From positions 124,001 to 188,000 of the forward strand of contig JAJVIN010000028.1 in NCBI GenBank assembly GCA_022071945.1: 64,000 bases of DNA, given 5' to 3'. Of the stretch, positions 24,199 to 33,996 are shown in pieces; positions within the stretch are counted from its first letter, which is position 1, and every line of letters starts with the position of its first letter. The position numbers and the translations under genes were made by a program. The stretch comes from Thermoanaerobaculia bacterium (lineage in GTDB: Bacteria; Acidobacteriota; Thermoanaerobaculia; UBA5066). The notes beneath the pieces were generated by a model that saw only the letters and a list, made by a program, of their open reading frames with translations, was not told the origin of the DNA and did not search any database.

Positions 24199-27126
24199 AT
24201 GCGTCTCCCCCGCCTCTTGGCGGCCGTCTCCCTGACGGCCCTCGGCCTCGCTTCCCTCACGGCCTCCGGGCGTGTCATCTCCTACGCGCCGGTGACGGAC
24301 AAGCTCGCGACACCCGCACTTCAAGAGCGGACGAATCGCCGGTTCGTCCTTCTGGAGTCCGAGTCTTTCTCTTCCTTCTGGGGAGGCGGCGACACGATGC
24401 CTCCCATCGACCAGTCGAGCTCATGGCTGACCCGGGGCCGGCTCGTCGTCCACGACGCCAGCGGCGAGGAAGAACCCCGAGTGGTGCTGCCCGCCTCGGG
24501 AGAAGAGGCCTCGTTTTCCGTGGTGGCGGCGCGCGAGGCAAACGATGGCTCCCTCCAGATCCTCGCCGTTACGGACGCCAATCCGACCGGAGGGCCCCCG
24601 GCGAACTCGCGGTTCTCGGTTCTCTTCAGCCTCGACGGAGGCCGCAGCTGGAAGAACCTGCCCCTGCCACCCAAAACCTCTGTGCCGGCGGCTTCACGCT
24701 CCCCATGGAACTGGCCGGAGGACTTCGGCGGCCCGTTCTGCCGGGGCCGCAACCCCCTCATCCGGGTGGGGAACGACGACACACCCTTCGTCCTTCAACT
24801 CGGCGGAGGGGCCTCGGGGTCGAGCATGGTGCTGGCCTCGGTGAGCCGGGACGCCTCGCTCGGGCTTCTGGCCGAGCTTCCCGGAGAAGGGGCCTCCCTG
24901 ATCGGAAGATCCCCCGAGGGGGACTCCCTCTTGCTGGCGGGACGGGTCCGGGCCCCGGGGGGCCCCGCGTCTCCCCTGCCCCCGCCAGGGATCTACCTCG
25001 TTCGCTCGTCCCGCCCGCCCGTGCTCCTCGTCGAGCTCCGTCAGATTCCCTCGGTGCTCGAGGGTTGGACCGTCCACAGTGAGGCAGGGAGCGAGGAGGT
25101 CCTGGTCGAAGTCGACTGGAAGGGCGCCACGCCGGTCAGCCCCTTCAAGTCCCCCCGGGCCCTCTACCGGGTTTCCTCCAAGGCGGTCACGGAGATCCTC
25201 GCGGCTCCGCCCGGCCTGAAGGACGTGACCGCCCTGAGCCGCGCGCTCTTCGCGATCCCGGCGGCTGCCTCCGATCCCGGAGCCTGGATCATCCAGCGCG
25301 GGCCCGGCTCCCCCACGTCTCTCGCCTTCTACTCCGCCACGACCGGCCAGCTCGTCGAGAAGTGGAAGGATGTCACCGCGCCGGAAGTCGAGGCCCTGCA
25401 CCGCGGTGCCGGAAACGACCGGCTGCTCATCCAGGTTCATCGTCCGCGTCCCCAGATGGACCAGCGCATCTTTCAGGATCCGGCCCTCGCCGTCTGGAAA
25501 GAGGGAGAAGGCGCTCCGCGCTTCTACGATGAGCTGTTCCTGAACGAACAGAGATCGAAGGGCTTCGTCCACGTGAATGTCGACACGATCGCTGACGGCG
25601 CGCCCTTCGTCTTCGATTCCGGGCTTCCGGAGTCTGTCAGGGCCGACGCTCCGGGCGGCGGTTCCGGGGGGTCCGCCGGCGGCGGAGCCGACGTCTCGCA
25701 GGAGTGGGGAGTGGTCAAGGCCTCGCTCCGCCAGAGGCTCGTGATCCCGGCGGTGGCGCGTGCGGCCGGGGTCAATGGGGCGTTCTGGAAGAGCGACGTC
25801 ATCCTCAGGAACCCGGGAAACGCGGCCCTCACGGTCACCCTGCGCTTCGTCCCGGAATCCGGAGCCCCCCTCGAGGTCCCGGTCGAGCTTCTCGGGTACG
25901 AGATCCGGCAGATTCCCGACGTAGTCTCCTCGATCTTTCAACTTCAGAACGGCTCGGGCGCTCTCTTCATCACGCCCGAGGGGAGGCGCTCGGTCGAGGC
26001 CACGAGCCGCACCTACACGAGCGCGGGAACGGGATCGTTCGGAATGAGCCTCGGCGCCACCGACGTCCATGCCGCGGCCAGCGCCCGTTTTGGCCTCACC
26101 TTCTCCGCTGCTTTCCAGGGTCCGGACTTCAGAACGAATCTCGGGGCCGTCAACGTCTCGTCGCGCCTTTCGGAGGTGTGGGTCGAGGCGGCCGGAGACT
26201 CCGGCCCCATGGGACGCACGAACTTCACGTTCACCGTTCCCGCGGGCGGCTTCTCGCAGGTGAACCGGGTCAACGACAGTCTCGGCCTGCCAGCCTGGCG
26301 GCAGGGAGCCATCAGCTTTACACCCCTCGCGGGCGAGGCCGTCCCCTTCCTCGTCACCATCGACAACTCGACCAACGATCCGACCTGCTTCCCGCCCGAT
26401 CTCTCCGCCAGGGTCGTCCGGATGATCCCGGCTCTCGTCCATGCCGACGGAGCCAACGGGGCCCGCTTCAGAAGTGACCTCTTCCTCTACAACGCCTCGA
26501 GCGAGCTCCGCTCCGTCACTCTCGCCGCCAAGCGTTGGGACTCAAACGAAAACGAGCGAATCGTCACCCTGACGCTCCTGCCGAAAGAGAGCAAGACGGT
26601 CCGGGACGCCCTGAGAGTCATCTTCGGGCTCAACGGCACGGCCCGCCTGCGCTTTCAGTCGAGCGGCTCGCTCTCCGATCCGGGCATCCGGGTCACTTCG
26701 AGGACGTACACCATCACCGATGGTGAGGGCACTTACGGACTGGTCGTGCCTCCACTGAACGCGTTCCAGACGGCGGGACCGGGCGAGAGCTTGGAGATCC
26801 TGGCCATCACGGGCGGGAAGGAGTTCCGGACGAACCTCTCCCTCGTCGAGGCCTCGATCTCGTCCACCGGAGCAAACGCGAGGGCCCGCATCGAGCTGGT
26901 CGATCAGACCGGCCGGACAATCGACTTCTTCCAGGTCAACGTCCCGGTGGCCGGAGGGATCCAGATCGACGACATCTTCCGTGCTCGCGGTCTCGGGGAT
27001 GGTCCCGAGGCGGCACTGATCCGGATTTCCCCTCTGTCGGGCCTCATCGGAGCCTACGCGACGACAATCGACCACGAAACCAACGACCCGTCGTATTTCG
27101 CGGCGGGGCTGGCGGCGCAGGAGTAG
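24199..27126 (+). CDS. large secreted protein with two RTN/IDN modules
   Basis: 975 residues from the ATG at 24199 (GGAGGG 4 bases upstream; ATG 24187 is an alternative). A signal peptide ends near LTASG. Residues about 30-480 are beta-rich with exo-sialidase-like feel (FSLDGGRSWKNLPLP), but no catalytic set is claimed. Two copies of a module of about 225 residues follow. Copy 1 runs from VIPAVARAAGVNGAFW to TIDNSTNDPTCFPPD; copy 2 runs from MIPALVHADGANGARF to TIDHETNDPSYF. Each has an internal S-x-x-[FV]RTNL strand (DFRTNLGAVNV, EFRTNLSLVEA). The same modules occur in at least four other genes of this window. Probable surface or matrix protein. Confidence 0.8.
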   Translation: MRLPRLLAAVSLTALGLASLTASGRVISYAPVTDKLATPALQERTNRRFVLLESESFSSFWGGGDTMPPIDQSSSWLTRGRLVVHDASGEEEPRVVLPASGEEASFSVVAAREANDGSLQILAVTDANPTGGPPANSRFSVLFSLDGGRSWKNLPLPPKTSVPAASRSPWNWPEDFGGPFCRGRNPLIRVGNDDTPFVLQLGGGASGSSMVLASVSRDASLGLLAELPGEGASLIGRSPEGDSLLLAGRVRAPGGPASPLPPPGIYLVRSSRPPVLLVELRQIPSVLEGWTVHSEAGSEEVLVEVDWKGATPVSPFKSPRALYRVSSKAVTEILAAPPGLKDVTALSRALFAIPAAASDPGAWIIQRGPGSPTSLAFYSATTGQLVEKWKDVTAPEVEALHRGAGNDRLLIQVHRPRPQMDQRIFQDPALAVWKEGEGAPRFYDELFLNEQRSKGFVHVNVDTIADGAPFVFDSGLPESVRADAPGGGSGGSAGGGADVSQEWGVVKASLRQRLVIPAVARAAGVNGAFWKSDVILRNPGNAALTVTLRFVPESGAPLEVPVELLGYEIRQIPDVVSSIFQLQNGSGALFITPEGRRSVEATSRTYTSAGTGSFGMSLGATDVHAAASARFGLTFSAAFQGPDFRTNLGAVNVSSRLSEVWVEAAGDSGPMGRTNFTFTVPAGGFSQVNRVNDSLGLPAWRQGAISFTPLAGEAVPFLVTIDNSTNDPTCFPPDLSARVVRMIPALVHADGANGARFRSDLFLYNASSELRSVTLAAKRWDSNENERIVTLTLLPKESKTVRDALRVIFGLNGTARLRFQSSGSLSDPGIRVTSRTYTITDGEGTYGLVVPPLNAFQTAGPGESLEILAITGGKEFRTNLSLVEASISSTGANARARIELVDQTGRTIDFFQVNVPVAGGIQIDDIFRARGLGDGPEAALIRISPLSGLIGAYATTIDHETNDPSYFAAGLAAQE

Positions 27127-27163
27127 TAGGGGGCAGCGGGATTCCGGACCAGGGCCCGCCGGT

Positions 27164-27967
27164 TCAGCGCTCCGGCGGGTCCGGGAGGGGACCGAAGCGC
27201 CTCTCGTATTCCGCAAGCTTGCGGGCGAGAGCTTCCGCTTCGCGCGCGGCTTCGTCCGCCCGCTGCGTCGCCTCGTCCGCCCGCTGCGTCGCTTCATCCG
27301 CTCGCTGCGTCGCTTCGGCGGCCCGCTGCATCTCGGCGACAGCGGCTTCGTCGCCGGACTGAAAAACGGCTCCGTCCGATCCGATCCACCTGAGCCACTC
27401 GGTCTCGATACTGCGGAACCTCCCGGGGCGAATTCCAACCGAGAGACCAAGCGCCGGGCATGGGAGGTCGCCGTTCGGAAGCGGCGAAATCGGCACGTAC
27501 GCCCCCGCGGCGTCCGGGCTGAGAGAGAACCCATCGAGCCGCTTGGAAAACGGATCGAAGATGAAGTAGTTGAGGACGCGCAAGGACTGGTAGAGGTCCT
27601 TCTTCACTCCACGGTCGACTCGCTCGGTAGTCGGCGAGGTCAGCTCGATCACGACCTGCGGCGTCTTCCCGTCCTCTTCCCACACGACCCAGCTTTTCCG
27701 CTCCTTCCGCTCGGTTCCGAGAACAACGAAAACGTCCGGACCGCGGTAGTCGTTCCTCTTCGCCTGCGTCTCGCTGAAGTAGAAGAACATGTTCCCGCTC
27801 ACGAAGAAGTCGAACCGCTGGCTCCACGCGAACTCGAGCGAGCCGATCAGAAGGTCCATCTGGCACTTGTGACGCCACGTCTCCATCGGTTCTCCGTCGT
27901 CGTACGGGAGGTCCTCGCCCCGCGGAGGGAGCTTTTCCAGAGGATAGATATCGAGGTTCGCTGACAT
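27164..27967 (-). CDS. Uma2-like (DUF820) PD-(D/E)xK nuclease-fold protein with coiled-coil tail
   Basis: 267 residues. Residues 20-190 have the Uma2 plan: PYDDGEPMETWRH start, RGPDVFVVLG with the metal-binding Asp, and TPQVVIELTSPTTERVD, where the E-x-x-S replaces the usual E-x-K/S of this family. The tail (about 215-255) is a coiled coil with three exact ATQRADE heptads. Uma2 proteins are abundant in Acidobacteriota and Cyanobacteria; nuclease activity is only predicted. It lies 41 bases downstream of the large secreted protein gene at 28009 on the same strand. Confidence 0.85.
   Translation of the reverse strand: MSANLDIYPLEKLPPRGEDLPYDDGEPMETWRHKCQMDLLIGSLEFAWSQRFDFFVSGNMFFYFSETQAKRNDYRGPDVFVVLGTERKERKSWVVWEEDGKTPQVVIELTSPTTERVDRGVKKDLYQSLRVLNYFIFDPFSKRLDGFSLSPDAAGAYVPISPLPNGDLPCPALGLSVGIRPGRFRSIETEWLRWIGSDGAVFQSGDEAAVAEMQRAAEATQRADEATQRADEATQRADEAAREAEALARKLAEYERRFGPLPDPPER
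27259..27321. repeat. three tandem 21-bp units encoding ATQRADE
   Basis: Three in-frame 21-bp units lie head to tail inside the Uma2-like gene, differing at a few bases. They encode three heptads of a coiled coil; flanking half-units (QRAAE, ADEAARE) look older and more diverged. Confidence 0.85.
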
Positions 27968-28008
27968 GCCCTTGCCTCTGGGGTGAGTCTACATCGCGGT
28001 TGCGTCTC

Positions 28009-31000
28009 TCATTTCGCGCTCGAAGCGAGCCGCATGGCGACGAAGGCACCGTCGCCGCTTCGGTCTCCGGGCTCTTCCCCGTCGTTGACGACACCATACG
28101 TGACGAAGGGAGCGCCGCCCAGGATTCGCGTCACCTTCGCGTAGCCGTTGCTCGTCCCCGGGGCGTACCGTGACAGCACCTTGCCGAGTTGCAGAAACTG
28201 GAGCGGCGCCAGGTCGACAGTGGTCGTTCCCGATGGCTGTCCCGTCGTCCCGTCGAAGAGATCGACCTGGAGCCGGACAGGATCGCCACTCCCCTCTCCG
28301 GTGTTCACGAACGCCATGTTCGATCTCGTCTCGGGATCCTGCTTCAAGCCGAAGATCCACGCGGCCTCCGTCGCGGAGGCCCCCGAGGCGACTGCGCCAT
28401 AGGCGACGCTGTACTGTCCAACTCCGCCAGAATCGGGGTTCACCGTGCGCGCGCCCGCGGCGAGCCCCTCCACGGTTCCACCCGGCACCGAGATCGTCAC
28501 CGGTCCCGTGAACGCCGGACCGGGCGGCCCGGGAGCCGGAGACCCTGACTCGCGGAGTCTCTCGACGAATCCCGGGACGATCCGCTGCTCGCCCGGTGCC
28601 AGCTCGACAGTCAAGCGCGAGCCGCCACCGTCGATCGCCGGTGACGAATAGAGAAGCTCCAGCGTCTTGCGCGCAGAACCCGTGTTCGTCAGTGTTACTT
28701 CCGTCGAGTAGATGCCTGCCTCCACGACCGCGGGGAGGACGAGCCGCGTCGCTCCGCTCCCGTTTCTCTCTGGAACGGGGAGGAGGAACGACCCATCACT
28801 GTTCTGGTTGTCGTTCACCACGCCATAGGCAAAGTACCCAGCGATGCCCGCCACCCTCTCGATGCGCGCGTAATAGCCCTCGCCAGAGGTGCTGACCTCC
28901 GGCAAGGAAGGCTGTGCGAACCCGCCTGGGGACAGCACCTGTGTCAGCGACGTCTCGACCACGCCGGCCGCGTTGATGAGTGAGATGCGCAGGGTGATGT
29001 CGCCGTCGTCTGGCCCACCCGCGTTCTGAACGGCAACTGCGGAGCGGTCGGAAGCCGTTCCCCTCAGTCCACAGATGTAGACGGGCGAAGACAGGAGTTC
29101 AGCTGGAGAAAGGCCGGCGTAGCTCAGCCCGGCGCGTCCGATCGGAGCGAGAGGAGGCACGGGAGTCGTCGTCCGCAGGTTCACGGACGCGTCCCGCGCG
29201 CTGTCGATGCCCTCGAACGTGACGCGAAGCGTGCCGGCACGTGGATCCGAATCCGGAATCGGGATCCCCCTCTGCTTCAGGTACGGCAGGACGTTCGGCA
29301 CCGCGACCTGCCGGCCCGGACCGAGCCGTTCCGGCACCGTCGACCGTCCACCTCCTCCCCCGGCAAACGGCGTGTACTCGAAGAAGACGCTCGCCTCTCG
29401 TGAAGACAGGTTCGTCAACGTCATCTCCGAGGTGTAGAAGGACCCCGATCGGCCCGCCGAGGAGAGCACAGCAGGAACGAAGAAGACAGGAGCCGCCTCC
29501 GCTTCGGCGGAGAGGAAATACTGCCCGTAACGACTCGACCAGCCGTGGATCTTCGACTCCGTTCCATCGAAGACGGTCGTGTTGTAGGCCGTGGGGGATC
29601 GGAGCGAGGGATCGGCCCAGGTATCGCCGGGAATCGCCAGGAAGTAGCGGACGTAGTCCTGGAAGGCGAGCCGCGCGTAGTTGAGATATCGCCTGTCACC
29701 CGTCTCCGAGTAGAGGAATCCGGCCGCATTGGCTGCCTGCAGGGCGTACGCCACTTGCCCCTGCAGTTGTTCCGGGATCGGCTGAGTCGTCTGGTAGAGG
29801 TACGGGATCTGTCTCGGCCGGTACAGTCCGGCGGCGTTCATGTCCCCGCCGTAGGTGACCGACATAAGATAGCCCGTCATCCGCTGGATCAGGCCGAGGA
29901 GACGGCCGGCGTATTCCGGGTCGCGCCCCTTGAAGACCTCGAGGTAGGCCTTCATCGCGGGCTCGAGGAAGTAGAGATGCTGCAGCGGCGCGCGGCGGGT
30001 TCTGTCCGGCTCGCCGGTACCCGGGTCGGTATCGAAGACGAATCCCTGGGCTCCCGCCGCCGCCTCTCGAGAGAAGACGTCCTCGAGCACGCTCTTGATT
30101 GCCTGCGGGATCGTCTTCGTCCCCCAGTTCGTCGTCGTGAGGACGGTGTCCGGCTCGATCCGGTAGCGGGCAACGAGGTTCTCGGTGAGCCATCCCTGCA
30201 GCCGGATTTCGCTCGTGACGACGCGCCCGTCCTCGTTGAAGGACTCGTAGAGGTACTGCCGGATCCCCTCCTGCAGTTCGTCGAATCCGTCCCGTCCGCG
30301 CGGGTCGCCCGTGAGGAGCCAGTGAAGCGCGTACCCCTGGGTCCAGGTGTGTGTCGGCCTTCCGCCGCCGAAGCAGTTGTCGGGCGTGTCGTGCGACGGC
30401 CGATCCTCCCAGTTCTTCTGATAGTTGAAGGCCGCGCCGTCACGGCCCGTGTGGTAGATGTCGAAGTCGATCTCGTGCCGGGCGAAGACGCGCGCGGCGT
30501 CACCGAAAGGCAGGAGGCCCGTTCGCATCAGCTGGAGGTACATCCCGTAGCTCCAGTCATAGTGGTTCCCGGAGAGGGTTCCGCAGCCGTTGCCCGCCCA
30601 GCGCAGATCCCCGTAGTCGTTCCAGCTCGACACGTCCTGGGCGAGATGGCCGAAGAGGGTGATGCCCGAGATGTTGGGAGGGTCTTCGACCTCGGACCGC
30701 AGGACCTTGGCCCGCTGCATCTTCTCGAACCGGTCGAAATCGGCCTGGCGCTCGGCCGGGAGCCCCCGGACCGGCAGGCTGATCCGGCCCCAGGCACCTG
30801 TCGAGGCGTAGTAGGCCGGGGACGCCAGAAGCAGCGGTTGAGGTGCGGCGGATCCGGAGGCGAGGGTTCCTTCTGCCGTGAAGCGCGTATCGATCAGGCG
30901 CGGAGTCGCGGAGGGAGGGAACTCGACCTCCCAGGTCTTCTCGACGCCGGGTCCGATCACATAGGAGCCGCCGGCCGGCAGAAGCACCGCACCGAGTTGG

Positions 31001-31728
31001 ACACCACTCAGGACGAGACCGTCCTGACGGGTGCAGCCCTCCACATCCCAGCAGAAGGGACCGTTGTTGCGAAAAGTGACGGAGGCGTGAAAGCGCGCCG
31101 ACCCCCGGTGAAAGACGAGGCGCGCCCGGAATCTGACGAACTCGTTCCCGAGGCTGCCGCCGGCGTTGCGCCACGTCCCCTCGACTCTCACCGTTGCCTT
31201 GACCGGACCGGGGTCCTCGACGACCCAGGAAACCGGGACCGCCTGGTAGGTCCCCCCGCCGCTCGTCACCTCGAGCGGGAAGCCGCCAGGCTTGAACTCG
31301 GACTTCGTGAACGTGAAAACGGCAGCCCCGGTCGTCAGGGTGAGCGTTGACGGCTGATCGTTCACGGTGATCCCCGTAACCGGCGCTGGTGCGGTCCCGG
31401 TGCGAAGAAGGAACTGGGTCGCTCCGGGCGGCGTCAAGAGATCCGAAACGAAGTCGACCAGAAGCCACCGGACGCTTCCGTCCGGCCACCTCGCCGCCCG
31501 GCGGAACTGTGCTGGCACTTCCCTTCCCCCCTGAAGCAGCCTCACCTGACCTGGATCGGTGAGGACTCCCTCCGCGAACGGGACTCCTCCGCTCACGGGC
31601 ACGGCGGCAGCCGGACTCCCCTCACGCGCGCTCACCGACAGAGGAATGTCGATCGCACAGAGTGGATGGGAGAAAGAGAGAAGGACTGCAAGGGGCAAGA
31701 ACGTCCAGGGGGAGGACAACCGACGCAT
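28009..31728 (-). CDS. secreted PcRGLX/YetA-like protein with C-terminal secreted modules
   Basis: 1239 residues with a signal peptide ending near PLCAID. The N-terminal domain ([37 protein letters not shown]) matches the start of the exo-rhamnogalacturonan lyase (PcRGLX/YetA-like) group. A helical alpha/alpha-toroid-like middle follows (about 330-760, e.g. [34 protein letters not shown]). The C-terminal 470 residues are two secreted modules with [20 protein letters not shown], then [17 protein letters not shown], then [16 protein letters not shown], then [20 protein letters not shown]. Polysaccharide cleavage outside the cell is inferred; catalytic residues were not identified. Confidence 0.75.
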   Translation of the reverse strand: MRRLSSPWTFLPLAVLLSFSHPLCAIDIPLSVSAREGSPAAAVPVSGGVPFAEGVLTDPGQVRLLQGGREVPAQFRRAARWPDGSVRWLLVDFVSDLLTPPGATQFLLRTGTAPAPVTGITVNDQPSTLTLTTGAAVFTFTKSEFKPGGFPLEVTSGGGTYQAVPVSWVVEDPGPVKATVRVEGTWRNAGGSLGNEFVRFRARLVFHRGSARFHASVTFRNNGPFCWDVEGCTRQDGLVLSGVQLGAVLLPAGGSYVIGPGVEKTWEVEFPPSATPRLIDTRFTAEGTLASGSAAPQPLLLASPAYYASTGAWGRISLPVRGLPAERQADFDRFEKMQRAKVLRSEVEDPPNISGITLFGHLAQDVSSWNDYGDLRWAGNGCGTLSGNHYDWSYGMYLQLMRTGLLPFGDAARVFARHEIDFDIYHTGRDGAAFNYQKNWEDRPSHDTPDNCFGGGRPTHTWTQGYALHWLLTGDPRGRDGFDELQEGIRQYLYESFNEDGRVVTSEIRLQGWLTENLVARYRIEPDTVLTTTNWGTKTIPQAIKSVLEDVFSREAAAGAQGFVFDTDPGTGEPDRTRRAPLQHLYFLEPAMKAYLEVFKGRDPEYAGRLLGLIQRMTGYLMSVTYGGDMNAAGLYRPRQIPYLYQTTQPIPEQLQGQVAYALQAANAAGFLYSETGDRRYLNYARLAFQDYVRYFLAIPGDTWADPSLRSPTAYNTTVFDGTESKIHGWSSRYGQYFLSAEAEAAPVFFVPAVLSSAGRSGSFYTSEMTLTNLSSREASVFFEYTPFAGGGGGRSTVPERLGPGRQVAVPNVLPYLKQRGIPIPDSDPRAGTLRVTFEGIDSARDASVNLRTTTPVPPLAPIGRAGLSYAGLSPAELLSSPVYICGLRGTASDRSAVAVQNAGGPDDGDITLRISLINAAGVVETSLTQVLSPGGFAQPSLPEVSTSGEGYYARIERVAGIAGYFAYGVVNDNQNSDGSFLLPVPERNGSGATRLVLPAVVEAGIYSTEVTLTNTGSARKTLELLYSSPAIDGGGSRLTVELAPGEQRIVPGFVERLRESGSPAPGPPGPAFTGPVTISVPGGTVEGLAAGARTVNPDSGGVGQYSVAYGAVASGASATEAAWIFGLKQDPETRSNMAFVNTGEGSGDPVRLQVDLFDGTTGQPSGTTTVDLAPLQFLQLGKVLSRYAPGTSNGYAKVTRILGGAPFVTYGVVNDGEEPGDRSGDGAFVAMRLASSAK

Positions 31729-31805
31729 CGTCTCAACTCCTGATTCGGTCTTCCAGATTAGCTCCGATTCGTCCCTGGAGTCTCCTGTGCAACAATCCGG
31801 TCCCC

Positions 31806-33209
31806 GTGAAGACGCCTCGTACCCTCTTCGAGAAGATCTGGGACTCTCACGTGGTCGCTCAGGAGCCTGGCTCCCCGGCGGTTCTCTACATCGACCGCCA
31901 CCTCATCCACGAGGTGACGTCCCCACAGGCCTTCACGGGCCTGCGCTCCCGAGGGCTCGCGGTGCGTCGCCCGGACCGGACGATTGCTACCGTGGACCAC
32001 AGCATCCCGACGCGGGGACCGGTCGTCGATCAAATGGCGGCCGCCCAGCTCGCACAGCTCGCACAGAACTGCCGCGAGTTCGGGATCACCCTGTTCGAGC
32101 AGGACAACCCGAAGCAAGGCATTGTCCATGTCATAGGTCCAGAGCTAGGCTTGACTTTGCCCGGGATGACGATCGTCTGTGGCGACAGCCACACGGCGAC
32201 TCACGGCGCCTTCGGGGCCCTGGCTTTCGGGATCGGCACGAGTGAGGTCGAGCACGTCCTTGCCACGCAGTGCTTGCTCCAGAACAAGCCGAGAACCTTC
32301 GAAGTTCGAGTCGAGGGATCCCTGCGGGCCGGCGTATCCGCCAAGGACATCATTCTCGCGTTGATCGCCAAGATCGGCGTTGGCGGCGGCACCGGCCATG
32401 TCTTCGAGTACACCGGCGCCGCCATCCACGGGCTCGACATGGAACAGCGGATGACCGTCTGCAACATGTCGATCGAGGGGGGAGCCCGGGCGGGTCTCGT
32501 GGCTCCCGACGACACGACGTACCAGTACCTCGCGGGCCGTGAGTTCGCCCCGAAGGGCGCCGCGTGGGAGGCCTCGCTGGACGCCTGGCGCCAGCTCCCT
32601 TCGGATGATGGCGCCTCTCACGACCGGACGGTGACGATCGACGCGTCGTCTCTGGTCCCGATGGTGACGTACGGAACCAACCCCGGAATGGGCCTTCCGG
32701 TTACGGGCCGCGTTCCCGATCCCGCCCAGCTGGCGGACGCCTCGCAGCGCGCCGCGCTCGAGAAGGCCCTCGTCTACATGGGCCTCACGCCGGGACAAGA
32801 ACTCCTCGGGATGCCGATTGACGTCGTCTTCATCGGCAGCTGCACGAACGGCCGGATCACCGACCTGCGCGATGCCGCCCGGGTGATGAGGGGACGGAAA
32901 GTCGCCCCACAAGTTCGCACGCTCGTCGTTCCCGGCTCGCAAGCCGTCAAGGAGCAGGCCGAGAGCGAGGGTCTCGACCGGATCTTCGTCGAGGCGGGCG
33001 CCGAGTGGCGCAATCCCGGTTGCTCGATGTGCATCGCCATGAACGGCGATCAGATCGAGCCGGGCCAGTACGCCGTCTCGACGAGCAACCGGAACTTCGA
33101 GGGGCGCCAGGGGAAGGGCGGCCGGACACTGCTCGCCTCCCCGCTGACGGCGGCGGCCGCGGCCGTGACGGGCAAGGTCACCGACGTTCGCGCGCTCCTG
33201 GGCGACTGA
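31806..33209 (+). CDS. leuC: 3-isopropylmalate/citramalate dehydratase large subunit
   Basis: 467 residues from a GTG at 31806, which gives the family N-terminus ([16 protein letters not shown]). Cluster and substrate motifs are intact: [25 protein letters not shown] and [13 protein letters not shown] supply the [4Fe-4S] cysteines. With LeuD it isomerises 2-isopropylmalate, and also citramalate when paired with CimA. It is the first gene of leuC-leuD-cimA-leuB and diverges from the secreted protein gene at 28009 across 77 bases, which should hold both promoters. No convincing ribosome site was seen before the GTG. Confidence 0.96.
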   Translation: MKTPRTLFEKIWDSHVVAQEPGSPAVLYIDRHLIHEVTSPQAFTGLRSRGLAVRRPDRTIATVDHSIPTRGPVVDQMAAAQLAQLAQNCREFGITLFEQDNPKQGIVHVIGPELGLTLPGMTIVCGDSHTATHGAFGALAFGIGTSEVEHVLATQCLLQNKPRTFEVRVEGSLRAGVSAKDIILALIAKIGVGGGTGHVFEYTGAAIHGLDMEQRMTVCNMSIEGGARAGLVAPDDTTYQYLAGREFAPKGAAWEASLDAWRQLPSDDGASHDRTVTIDASSLVPMVTYGTNPGMGLPVTGRVPDPAQLADASQRAALEKALVYMGLTPGQELLGMPIDVVFIGSCTNGRITDLRDAARVMRGRKVAPQVRTLVVPGSQAVKEQAESEGLDRIFVEAGAEWRNPGCSMCIAMNGDQIEPGQYAVSTSNRNFEGRQGKGGRTLLASPLTAAAAAVTGKVTDVRALLGD

Positions 33210-33227
33210 GGGTTCTCGAGTCAGATG

Positions 33228-33247
33228 CCCGGGGACGCTTCCCCGGG
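33228..33247 (+). other. strong hairpin in the leuC-leuD spacer
   Basis: A perfect 8-bp stem CCCGGGGA / TCCCCGGG with a 4-base loop begins 19 bases after the leuC stop. A smaller GGCCC/GGGCC stem follows. There is no T tract, so it looks more like an mRNA-processing or pausing structure than a full terminator. The 171-base spacer is unusual in an otherwise tight operon. Confidence 0.55.
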
Positions 33248-33380
33248 TTGCGTTACGGCGGCCCTACGGGCCTTCACGGAGGAAGTCCACAAACGAGCAA
33301 ACTGGAAGTCCGGCGAAGGACCGCCGGCCTCCACAGTTCCAAGTCCGGAGCGGACCGCTCCAGGAAACCAGGGAGAAGCC

Positions 33381-33986
33381 ATGGCCCAGTTCACGACTCT
33401 CACGTCCAAGGTCGTCGTCTTGCCGGTGAATGACATCGACACCGACCAGATCATTCCCGCCCGCTTCCTGAAGGTGACCGACAAGGCCGGCCTCGGAGCG
33501 AATCTCTTCGCCGACTGGCGGTACGAGAGTGACGGAACGCCGAAGGCCGGATTTGTCCTGAACGAACCAGGGTCCAAGGGAGCGGCCGTGCTCGTGGCCG
33601 GCGACAACTTCGGCTGCGGCAGCTCCCGGGAACACGCGCCCTGGGCACTGACCGGATTCGGGTTCCGGGCCGTGATCTCCACTTCCTTCGCAGACATCTT
33701 CAAGAACAACTCCCTGAAGAACGGACTCCTGCCCGTCGCGGTCGACGCCTCCACTCACACCACGCTCCTCGCGCTCCTGAAGGAGAACCCGGCGGCAGAG
33801 GTGACGGTCGACCTGGCTTCTCAGACCCTGACCCTCCCGGACGGGTCGAAGGTGATCTTCCCGATAGACGGGTTCTCCAAGGCCTGCCTCCTCAACGGCG
33901 TGGACGAACTCGGGTACATCCTGACGTTCTCCGAAAAGATCGCCAGCTACGAGACGGCCCGCGGCCTCTCCTCCGTGACGAGCTGA
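33381..33986 (+). CDS. leuD: 3-isopropylmalate/citramalate dehydratase small subunit
   Basis: 201 residues. The start is fixed by GGGAGAA just upstream of the ATG at 33381; an open upstream extension to 33225 lacks family sequence. Motifs [31 protein letters not shown] and [12 protein letters not shown] are those of LeuD/aconitase swivel subunits. It forms the heterodimer with LeuC. It is 10 bases upstream of cimA. Confidence 0.96.
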   Translation: MAQFTTLTSKVVVLPVNDIDTDQIIPARFLKVTDKAGLGANLFADWRYESDGTPKAGFVLNEPGSKGAAVLVAGDNFGCGSSREHAPWALTGFGFRAVISTSFADIFKNNSLKNGLLPVAVDASTHTTLLALLKENPAAEVTVDLASQTLTLPDGSKVIFPIDGFSKACLLNGVDELGYILTFSEKIASYETARGLSSVTS

Positions 33987-33996
33987 CGGAGGCGCG

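Noticed and set aside
23787-24278. N-terminal extension of the Ser/Thr kinase
   Set aside because: The 164 extra codons have no family sequence, and a GTG with a strong ribosome site starts exactly at the kinase domain.
24694-26442. 582-codon open frame on the minus strand
   Set aside because: It is antisense to the secreted-module protein; the high GC content creates long open shadows.
29545-31350. 601-codon open frame on the plus strand
   Set aside because: It is antisense to the lyase-like protein and has no recognisable motif.
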